Shown piece by piece: positions 8,924 through 15,161 of a stretch of 46,497 nt of DNA. Every line of letters starts with the position of its first letter. Within the stretch, counting starts at the first letter, position 1. The position numbers were made by a program, and so were the translations under genes. The notes beneath the pieces were generated by a model. It searched no databases, was not told where the DNA came from, and worked only from the letters and a program-made list of their open reading frames with translations. The stretch spans positions 1 through 46,497 of the forward strand of contig JAITJI010000083.1 in the NCBI GenBank assembly GCA_031279015.1, in the 5' to 3' direction. This DNA is from Spirochaetaceae bacterium. GTDB lineage: Bacteria; Spirochaetota; Spirochaetia; Treponematales; Breznakiellaceae.

Positions 8924-9684
8924 GCCGATCTCCGTTTCAGTCCCGTGATGATGAGACTCAGGATGCCCTGTGACAGGGCCGCAGCGCAGACCGTTCCCGC
9001 GGTCCAGGCAAAGAGTTCCGCCGTTTCAAGCTGGGCCTTGGCGTTTTGCATCCCTGTGCCCAGGGCACGGAAGGGCTGAACCAGCACTTCCGCGGCGACC
9101 ACCACCTTCCAGCAGAGGGAAAGGCCGCTCCGCAGGCCCCCAAGGATGAAGGGGAGAATCGAGGGGAGGTACAGGGAAAAAAGTTTTTTCCATCCTGTGA
9201 TCCGGTACGCCTGAAAAAGTTCAACCAGCCCCGGGTCCACCGATTTGATGCCCTCAATGGTATTGGCGGCCATGACGGGAAACACCATAAGAAAGGCGGT
9301 AAACACCGGGGTCCGCTCCTGGCCGAACCAGAGAAAGGCGATGAGGATCACCGACATGACCGGCGTGGCGGATATAACCGAAAAAAGGGGGCCCAGCATG
9401 GAATAAACCCGCCGGTTCAGGCCCGAACCGATTCCGGCGGCGATTCCCAGAGGAGCCGAAATAAGCACCCCCAGGATAACCCGGATACAACTATGTCCCA
9501 GGGCGGTCAGGAAGTACCGGGTAGTCGCCAGGAAAAAAAATTTTTTCAACACCAGCAGGGGACCGGGAAGAAGCAGGACTCCCCCCACATACCAGGCAGC
9601 AACTTCCCAGGCAACAAGGAACAGGACAATACCGAAGAAAAACCAGGGGAAAGCCACCGGGGAATCCCCCGCCTTTTTTCTCAC
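8920..9684 (-). CDS. NitT/TauT-family ABC transporter permease
   Basis: A 254-residue inner-membrane protein with about six hydrophobic segments. The coupling (EAA-like) loop reads LVELFQAYRITGWKKLFSLY and is followed by LPSILPFILGGLRSGLSLCW, typical for SsuC/TauC. It overlaps its neighbours by a few bases on both sides (9681-9684 and 8920-8923), so the three genes are one translationally coupled unit. Confidence 0.92.
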   Translation of the reverse strand: MRKKAGDSPVAFPWFFFGIVLFLVAWEVAAWYVGGVLLLPGPLLVLKKFFFLATTRYFLTALGHSCIRVILGVLISAPLGIAAGIGSGLNRRVYSMLGPLFSVISATPVMSVILIAFLWFGQERTPVFTAFLMVFPVMAANTIEGIKSVDPGLVELFQAYRITGWKKLFSLYLPSILPFILGGLRSGLSLCWKVVVAAEVLVQPFRALGTGMQNAKAQLETAELFAWTAGTVCAAALSQGILSLIITGLKRRSA

Positions 9685-10646
9685 TTGAGGTAAAAGCTGT
9701 CTTTGGGCAGGGCCCCGCCTATGGAGACGGGGGAAAATTCCAGAAAAGCTTTATACAAGGCCTCCAGGGAAGGCCGCGCCTCCTGTGCGGGAATAAACAC
9801 ATAGTTGCTCCGGGGAACCGCGGCAGCCACCACCGGCGCCCGTAAACCCAGGTCGTGTTTTTCCACCAGGGTCCCCGCAGCGGCGGGATTGGCCCGGACC
9901 CACTCCACCGAATCCTTCAGAGCGTCCAGAATGACCCGGATAACTCCGGGCTGGGCGGCAGCAAAACCCGCATCCACCACCAGAAGCGTCATGGGGTAGT
10001 TCCCGGTTCCGCCGGCTTTTACCCATTCGTTCTGGATATCGCCTACCACCGTGAGGGCCGGCTTTCCGGTCCTGGCCATGGTGGCAAAGGGTTCGGGCAA
10101 GAGGGCCAGGGAAATCCGGCCGGCTATGAGGGATTGGGCAATCTCAGGGTATGCCAGGGAATACCCCAGGTTCAGGTCCTTATCGGGATCGATTTTCTTT
10201 GAGAGAAGTATCTTCCTGAACACATAATCCGGCGTAGCCCCCTGACCAGCCACCTCCACGGTTTTTCCCTTCAAATCCTCAATGCTCTTAACCCCCGGAT
10301 CGGAGGAGAGGAGGCTCAGCATCCCCGTTCCGGTAACCGCCGCCACCTGGACGGCCTTTCCGGAGGAGGCGATTTTGGCCGCCACATTGGGCGGCAGGAT
10401 CCCCACCTTCGCTTCCCCGGCGATAAATTTTGCCGCCATCAGATCCGCCTGGGCCAGAGCCTCCATCCTGATATCAAAGCCCGGCGCCCGGGGAGGATTT
10501 TCAAAAAGCCGTATCATCCCAACCCCGGAGGGCCCCTTGATGGCGTATATGGTCAGGCTGTTTGATGAACTTTGAGCGGCAGAAAACCCCCCAAGGATAA
10601 AAACAAAAACAGAAAAGAATGTCAACTTTTGCATATAATTTTTCAT
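9681..10646 (-). CDS. NitT/TauT-family ABC transporter substrate-binding protein
   Basis: The 321-residue protein has an N-terminal signal peptide (hydrophobic LTFFSVFVFILGGFSAAQ, no lipobox Cys). The mature part has the SsuA/NMT1-like fold signature: KFIAGEAKVGILPPNVAAK for ligand-site positioning, SIEDLKGKTVEVAGQGATPD, and later SLALLPEPFATMA. It delivers the ligand to the coupled permease and ATPase. The substrate cannot be told from sequence. The ATG has no clear Shine-Dalgarno and follows an extended -10 box by 7 nt (see promoter). Confidence 0.87.
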   Translation of the reverse strand: MKNYMQKLTFFSVFVFILGGFSAAQSSSNSLTIYAIKGPSGVGMIRLFENPPRAPGFDIRMEALAQADLMAAKFIAGEAKVGILPPNVAAKIASSGKAVQVAAVTGTGMLSLLSSDPGVKSIEDLKGKTVEVAGQGATPDYVFRKILLSKKIDPDKDLNLGYSLAYPEIAQSLIAGRISLALLPEPFATMARTGKPALTVVGDIQNEWVKAGGTGNYPMTLLVVDAGFAAAQPGVIRVILDALKDSVEWVRANPAAAGTLVEKHDLGLRAPVVAAAVPRSNYVFIPAQEARPSLEALYKAFLEFSPVSIGGALPKDSFYLK

Positions 10647-10653
10647 AATTTCT

Positions 10654-10662
10654 CTTATACCA
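10654..10662 (-). promoter_or_regulatory. Extended -10 promoter immediately before the NitT/TauT binding-protein gene
   Basis: On the minus strand TGG TATAAG (10662-10654) matches an extended -10 (TGn-TATAAt). Only 7 nt separate it from the ATG at 10646, so the transcript would start at or next to the start codon. No good -35 is seen. Confidence 0.45.
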
Positions 10663-10793
10663 TATTTTCTGTTTTATAACAGTACCGGTACGGGGACATC
10701 AACGTTAACATTGGTCCACCCGACAGTGCAGAGGGCTGACCCACACTGACCGTTACCGTATGGGTTATGGAACCGTTGAAATTCCGGACAACC

Positions 10794-11576
10794 CTAACGT
10801 TCCCCCCAGAGTCCCCGCCGGCCTTCCCGGGCCTGTTGTTCCAGGGTACGGAATTCTTCCATAAATTGAAAAGTATAACGGGTATAGGCATGGGCATAAC
10901 CTTCCCGGATAAGGGCGGCGTTAAAGCAGTCTCCGTCAGCGGTATAGATGTAGGCCAGAAGCCGGCCGTAGCGATCCCGAAGGTCCCAGTCAAAGGCAAG
11001 GGCCACCCTTTGCCCCAGGAGCCGGCTTTTGGTAAAATCACCGGCCTCCCCACCGAAATACTCGACCGGCCTGCGGGGATGGACCGTTTCCGGGGTGTCC
11101 ACGCCGATCAGCCTGACGGTCTCCACCGCCCGCAGTTCCGCCGGAGGCCCGGAGATCCGCACCCGGACCGTATCGCCGTCAATGTGATCGATCACCTCCG
11201 CAGGAACCATCCTGGCCGGGTCTGCAACGCTAAAGCTCCGAAGCTTGAGGATATGCACCCGGTAAAGGGGTGCAGACGGCGGAAGCTCCGGGAACACATC
11301 AGCCTCCGGATTCAGGGTCTCCGCCTGAAGCCGGGGCGGATCGCAGACGGAGCAGGGTTCATAACCGGAACGGACGGCATCGATCAGGGACAGGGCGATC
11401 CGGGACTGCCTAAGGAAACCACAGCCCTCCCGGTGGTACCGTTTCCCGGAATTGGTGACATAGACCGCCGGATCCCCCCGTTCCCCCGCTAACGGCAGCA
11501 GAAAAAAAACAGATAAAACAAAAAGGCTGCCCCAAAAAAAGAAAACCGCCTTCGGTTTGATAGATGATCTCTTCAT
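10794..11576 (-). CDS. Thermonuclease (SNase)-family nuclease with N-terminal Cys/His domain
   Basis: From the ATG at 11576 (AAAGGA about 10 nt upstream; an in-frame GTG at 11609 is an alternative) the protein has 260 residues. A hydrophobic N-terminal segment (AVFFFWGSLFVLSVFFLLPL) anchors or exports it. Next comes a small module YHREGCGFL...PCSVC, resembling the metal-binding appendage often fused to secreted nucleases. The SNase domain covers roughly the last 140 residues: VIDHIDGDTVRVRI, VRLIGVDTPET and DRYGRLLAYIY supply the Asp, Arg and Arg active-site positions. It probably degrades extracellular nucleic acid in a Ca-dependent way. Confidence 0.88.
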   Translation of the reverse strand: MKRSSIKPKAVFFFWGSLFVLSVFFLLPLAGERGDPAVYVTNSGKRYHREGCGFLRQSRIALSLIDAVRSGYEPCSVCDPPRLQAETLNPEADVFPELPPSAPLYRVHILKLRSFSVADPARMVPAEVIDHIDGDTVRVRISGPPAELRAVETVRLIGVDTPETVHPRRPVEYFGGEAGDFTKSRLLGQRVALAFDWDLRDRYGRLLAYIYTADGDCFNAALIREGYAHAYTRYTFQFMEEFRTLEQQAREGRRGLWGER

Positions 11577-11774
11577 GGAATCCAGCGGGTCCTTTGCCAT
11601 AGCCGGCACTGCCGATCTCTGCCAGGCACACGGCTAACCGGGAATACCCTCCGGACAGCCCCCTGTCTTATGGCCGCGTTTCTTCCAGTATATTTACTTA
11701 CCGGCTACGCTTCAATGAGCCGAATTGCGCCACGTAAAAAAACGAACCATAGCCACCTTGTATTTTGTTTCACT

Positions 11775-11800
11775 TGAGCCTGTTCCAAAACCACGGTTTT
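11775..11800 (+). repeat. REP-like palindrome half, upstream side of the RAYT-like gene
   Basis: TGAGCCTGTTCCAAAACC (11775-11792) is followed by AC and GGTTTT, which folds back on the AAAACC. The 18-mer is identical, in inverted orientation, to 15160-15143, and close to copies at 12498-12517 and 30403-30462. It lies 67 nt before the RAYT-like start. Confidence 0.75.
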
Positions 11801-11867
11801 TCATTTTTTTCACGTTTTTTTCCCGTCCGATTAAAGCAAAACGGCGAGTCAATCCCCTGTATACTGT

Positions 11868-12374
11868 ATGAGAAAGAAAAGAATGTTAGCGCAGGGTGTG
11901 TGGTACGAGGTAAGGACGGCGGTCAATAATCGTGAGATGCTGTTCCGGCTGCGGCAGGCGGCGGCGATCTTCTTCCGGGTGTTCCGTGAGACGCGGGAGC
12001 TCTTTGCCTTTGAGATTTGCGGGTTTGCTCTTGAAGACGAATGGTTGTCGTTCTACATCAGGCCAGCCGACGGGTTCCAGTTGCCGCAAATAATGCAGTG
12101 GATGAAGCAGACGTTTGCGGTGCGGTTCAACGCATGGGCGGGGAGGACGGGACACATTTGGGGAGACCGGTACTGGTCGCGGGTGGTGGTTGGGGAGCCG
12201 CCGGAGCGGGGGGAGGTGGATGCGGCTGCGGCGGAGACGCGGATACCGGCGGCGAGGACACGGACACGGACACGGACCCGGCCGAATGGGGTCAGCCCCC
12301 GGAAGGCGGGAAAGGCGGCGAGGACCTGTTTTTCGCCCAAAATCCCCCTGCGTTCTGCGTCACCCCCCGGCTAA
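11868..12374 (+). CDS. RAYT-like (REP-associated, IS200/Y1-related) transposase homologue lacking the HUH motif
   Basis: A 168-residue protein beginning GVWYEVRTAVNNREMLF, with QIMQWMKQTFAVRFNAW and GRTGHIWGDRYWSRVV, the N-terminal, central and Tyr-bearing blocks of REP-associated tyrosine transposases. Where active members have a His-hydrophobic-His pair (MPNHxH), this one reads LEDEWLSFYIRP, so the metal site is gone; a candidate Tyr remains in RYWS. After GEPPE the tail is low in complexity (RTRTRTRTRP from three GGACAC units at 12256-12273) and ends FSPKIPLRSASPPG. It is flanked by inverted palindromes. Function is unknown: an immobilised or repurposed RAYT is most likely. Confidence 0.75.
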   Translation: MRKKRMLAQGVWYEVRTAVNNREMLFRLRQAAAIFFRVFRETRELFAFEICGFALEDEWLSFYIRPADGFQLPQIMQWMKQTFAVRFNAWAGRTGHIWGDRYWSRVVVGEPPERGEVDAAAAETRIPAARTRTRTRTRPNGVSPRKAGKAARTCFSPKIPLRSASPPG

Positions 12375-12481
12375 CCGGCAAAAACCGCCCCGAAACCCCG
12401 CCGGAACAACATGACAGACAGTCCCGCAACGCCGTACAGGGACGGCTGGGGGAGAGGTCTGCCCAATACCGCACAGGGAAA

Positions 12482-12517
12482 GAGGCTCCTCCAACGGGAA
12501 GTTTTGGAACGGCCTCA
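12482..12517 (-). repeat. REP-like palindrome, downstream side of the RAYT-like gene
   Basis: GAGGCTCCTCCAAC pairs imperfectly with GTTTTGGAACGGCCTC across a short spacer. The right arm read on the minus strand, TGAGGCCGTTCCAAAAC, matches the core TGAGCCTGTTCCAAAAC at 15 of 17 positions. It is inverted relative to the upstream copy and lies 108 nt after the RAYT-like stop. Confidence 0.6.
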
Positions 12518-12659
12518 CAGGACTATTATTTCTTATAAGCCCATGCTTCCGGTGGCGGCCATTCCTGCTTTGATGGTTCCGCCACAGGACAAACCGGCCG
12601 GCACTGCCGTGAAGCTCCCCGGCCACGGGGAAGGAGGGGCGGAGAGAAAGGCCGGGCCT

Positions 12660-13142
12660 TCAGTGTCCAATCAGCTCTATACCGATGTTCTTGAGTTCAG
12701 GCATCTGGGCATAGATAGGCATACGGCCGTGGGCCTGGGTTTTGTCCAACTCAACCAGATTGATGTACAGTTCGTTAACCAGATCGGCAAACACCTGTAG
12801 GTTTGAATTGAAGTTGTTCACCGCCATGTTCCGCATCACCTTATCCGGCCCGGAAATATGGGTAGCGGCGACCCGTTGCCGTAGTCCTGGTACCAGTTCC
12901 CGGCGGATCAGGGCGACAAACCGGGCTGTAGCGATAATTTGCCGGTAAAGATCATCCAGGTCAAACCCCTGATACCGGTACTGGTCCACTTTTTCCGTCA
13001 GAACTTCGACCAAATCCCAGGCCATCTTATCCATAGGCAACTGCAGAAGCAGGGGACGAATAAACCGGTTTGCAATATTTGCCCGGTAATGTTCACCAAT
13101 GCGTTCAATCATTCTAATAATATGAGGATCTCGAATCTGCAT
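12660..13142 (-). CDS. Conserved-looking protein of unknown function
   Basis: A 160-residue soluble, helix-rich protein beginning MQIRDPHIIRMIERIGEHYR, with no signal peptide or membrane segment. I do not recognise a family. The start at 13142 is preferred over an upstream ATG at 13205 because a good promoter (TTGTCA, 17 nt, TACAGT) ends 7 nt before it, which implies a leaderless message; the longer start would place the promoter inside the gene. It is divergent from the lipoprotein gene at 13208, with only 65 bp between the starts. Confidence 0.7.
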   Translation of the reverse strand: MQIRDPHIIRMIERIGEHYRANIANRFIRPLLLQLPMDKMAWDLVEVLTEKVDQYRYQGFDLDDLYRQIIATARFVALIRRELVPGLRQRVAATHISGPDKVMRNMAVNNFNSNLQVFADLVNELYINLVELDKTQAHGRMPIYAQMPELKNIGIELIGH

Positions 13143-13149
13143 TACTATA

Positions 13150-13201
13150 ACTGTAAACTTTTTCAAACGGATTGACAAGCAATAAAGAGCAACAATAGGA
13201 T
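13150..13201. promoter_or_regulatory. Back-to-back leaderless promoters with overlapping -35 boxes
   Basis: Plus strand: TTGACA (13172-13177), 18 nt, TAGGAT (13196-13201), 6 nt, ATG 13208. Minus strand: TTGTCA (13178-13173), 17 nt, TACAGT (13155-13150), 7 nt, ATG at 13142. The two -35 hexamers share five base pairs, so polymerase can occupy only one at a time. Neither gene has a Shine-Dalgarno. Confidence 0.65.
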
Positions 13202-13207
13202 ACATTT

Positions 13208-14452
13208 ATGTCAAGAGTGTTTATTATGGGGGCAGCCTGCCTTATCTTTCTGGGAGCCTGCGGACTCTTTGAACCCAATGTTGCTGTACTGTGGACCGAC
13301 AGGCCTGAATTTGCCATTTATGCAGAATATTTCAATTCAAGCCAGGATCAGTATAAAATTGAAGTCCGGTATTACCCTTCGGTGGCTCAAAAACTCACCG
13401 ATACCCGGGAATATCCGGATATTGCCACCGGAAGCTGGTTGAAAAGCGCCTCTACCCGGAACCTTTTCAAGCCCCTGGATTATTTCTTTAAGAATTCCCT
13501 CATTTCCCGGGAGTCTTTTTACCCCCGGCTTCTTGCTCTGGGCCGAATCGATGATAAACAGTACCTTTTCCCCGTATCCTTTAACCTGCCGGCCCTGGTC
13601 TTTGCCCGGGAGAAGGGTGAATTGCTCTCCAATCTGTTTATCATAGAGCTTGAGGAGATAAAGGCCGCAGGAAAAGCCTACAACGTAGAGAACAACGGGG
13701 TCTATTCCCGGATGGGTTTTTCTCCCGCCTGGAACGATGAATTCCTTTTTGTAACCACCACCCTCTTCAATACCTCCTTTAGGGAGGCCAATCCCCTTGC
13801 CTGGGAATCCGATGCCCTGGAGCGGACGATACTGTACATCCAGGAGTGGATCCGGGACGCCAATACCAGCATCACCGCAGAGGACGATTTTGCCTTCAAG
13901 TATTTTTACGATCCTCCATCCAAACTAACCATCTCCGGTCGCATCCTCTTTACCTACATGAAAAGTTCCGAATTCTTTACCCTGGCAGAGGAACAGCGGG
14001 CCAACCTGAACTTCCGGTGGATAGCGCAGCATAATACCATCCCCCTGTTGGAAGATACGATCTACTACGGCATCTATAAGGACGGCAAGGCAAAAAAGGC
14101 GGCCAATGCCTTTACCCAGTGGTTTTTCCGGGAAGAAACCCAGCGGCTTTTCCTTGAAACCAGCAGGGCCATGCGGATGAACGAGACTCTCTTTGGCATC
14201 GGCAACGGCTTCTCCGCCCTTAGAACCGTCACCGAGCAGATCTTCCCCCAGTTTTATCCCGGCCTTCTGGGCCACATGCCCCCGGAGGCCTTTCTCTCCC
14301 CCCCCAACATCCTGCCCCGGAACTGGATGTCCCTGAAGGAACGGGTTATCCTCCCCTACCTCCACCGGCGGATCCGCTCTTCCAACCGGAATGAAACCCA
14401 GCCCCTGGAAAAACAACTCCTCGACTGGCTCCGTCTTAACCGGGGCTCCTGA
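13208..14452 (+). CDS. Lipoprotein, extracellular solute-binding-protein-like
   Basis: A 414-residue protein with lipobox LGAC (Cys18) after a short hydrophobic signal. The body resembles family 1 (MalE-type) binding proteins: VLWTDRPEFAIYAEYFN at the mature N-terminus, YPDIATGSWLKSA, a proximal DDKQYLFPVSFNLPALVF block, and the late AANAFTQWFFREETQ segment that corresponds to the C-terminal helix of such proteins. No permease or ATPase gene adjoins it, so it may be an orphan binding protein or sensor. An AT-rich terminator follows immediately. Confidence 0.75.
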   Translation: MSRVFIMGAACLIFLGACGLFEPNVAVLWTDRPEFAIYAEYFNSSQDQYKIEVRYYPSVAQKLTDTREYPDIATGSWLKSASTRNLFKPLDYFFKNSLISRESFYPRLLALGRIDDKQYLFPVSFNLPALVFAREKGELLSNLFIIELEEIKAAGKAYNVENNGVYSRMGFSPAWNDEFLFVTTTLFNTSFREANPLAWESDALERTILYIQEWIRDANTSITAEDDFAFKYFYDPPSKLTISGRILFTYMKSSEFFTLAEEQRANLNFRWIAQHNTIPLLEDTIYYGIYKDGKAKKAANAFTQWFFREETQRLFLETSRAMRMNETLFGIGNGFSALRTVTEQIFPQFYPGLLGHMPPEAFLSPPNILPRNWMSLKERVILPYLHRRIRSSNRNETQPLEKQLLDWLRLNRGS

Positions 14453-14453
14453 T

Positions 14454-14500
14454 GCTTTTCAAAATATGACATTTTAAAAAGCCTTCCCTTATTATTTTTT
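14454..14500 (+). terminator. Rho-independent terminator after the orphan binding-lipoprotein gene
   Basis: GCTTTTCAAAAT (14454-14465) pairs with ATTTTAAAAAGC (14471-14482), with 11 of 12 positions complementary and the loop ATGAC, followed by a T-rich tract (attatttttttcc). The stem starts 1 nt after the stop codon. Confidence 0.7.
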
Positions 14501-14542
14501 TCCTCCTTCTTCCGATATTAAAGGCAGAAGGAGTCAATAAGG

Positions 14543-14932
14543 ATGAGAGTTCTGTCAGGCGCTGCACTTCCCACCATGGGATACGCCATTACTGCGTCCC
14601 GGGCAGGGCGAATGACTATGCCGGTAGCCCCCGGCAATGTTATCTATTCTCACTTCAGGCATGTTTCCGGGGTAGCCGCCCCGGAGGGCAGCCGGGGGGT
14701 AACCATTAGCAAACTCAAAATCCTCGATGTCCTTATCGAACAGCTTGCGCAGATCAAAAAGAACCCCGAACCGGCCCTGAGCCCCGGCATGTCCCATTCC
14801 GACAGCCAAATAGACGCCCTCATAGAACAGTACGAAAGTCAGATCCGCCAGGCCAGGGCGGCAAGCGCCGCTATGCCCTACAGTCCTAACCCCCAGGCCC
14901 CCGCCGGAGCGGTTTTTAACCTGGTAGCATAG
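14543..14932 (+). CDS. Small protein of unknown function
   Basis: A 129-residue protein with AAGGAG about 12 nt before the ATG. There is no signal peptide. A central helix (ISKLKILDVLIEQLAQIKKN) and a second helix (DSQIDALIEQYESQIRQAR) suggest a short coiled coil between Pro/Ala/Gly-rich ends. I do not recognise a family. It stands alone between a terminator and the large lipoprotein gene. Confidence 0.6.
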   Translation: MRVLSGAALPTMGYAITASRAGRMTMPVAPGNVIYSHFRHVSGVAAPEGSRGVTISKLKILDVLIEQLAQIKKNPEPALSPGMSHSDSQIDALIEQYESQIRQARAASAAMPYSPNPQAPAGAVFNLVA

Positions 14933-15070
14933 CACTGCCGTTCTATATACCCCGGCCTTCTCCCCATATACCGCGTTGTATCCAGGCCCTGCCAGGAGCA
15001 TCCGCATCCGCCATTGCCGTGTAAGCTGATAGAGGATCACTGAAACTAGCCCGTCTCCAATATCCGGAAC

Positions 15071-15104
15071 AAAAAAACGACCGGCGCCCCCGGAGAGGCG
15101 CCGG
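15071..15104 (-). terminator. Rho-independent terminator of the giant lipoprotein gene
   Basis: CCGGCGCC (15081-15088) pairs with GGCGCCGG (15097-15104) around an 8-nt loop. Read on the minus strand the stem is followed within 2 nt by a run of seven T (15078-15072). It lies about 60 nt after the stop codon, beyond the palindromic repeat. Confidence 0.85.
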
Positions 15105-15120
15105 CCATGGAATAGCTAAC

Positions 15121-15160
15121 TGAGGCGCTCCAAAACCACCCGGGTTTTGGAACAGGCTCA
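15121..15160 (-). repeat. REP-like palindrome abutting the stop codon of the giant gene
   Basis: A full imperfect palindrome: TGAGGCGCTCCAAAACC (15121-15137), a short centre, then a right arm that reads TGAGCCTGTTCCAAAACC on the minus strand (15160-15143), identical to 11775-11792. It begins 1 nt beyond the TAG at 15162-15164 and would form a strong hairpin at the mRNA 3' end. Confidence 0.75.
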
Positions 15161-15161
15161 A

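Noticed and set aside
10660-10793. Short palindromes and an open minus frame between the ABC binding-protein and nuclease genes
   Set aside because: GTACCGGTAC and similar short symmetries are present, but there is no T-run, no clear stem and no recognisable protein; too weak to call.
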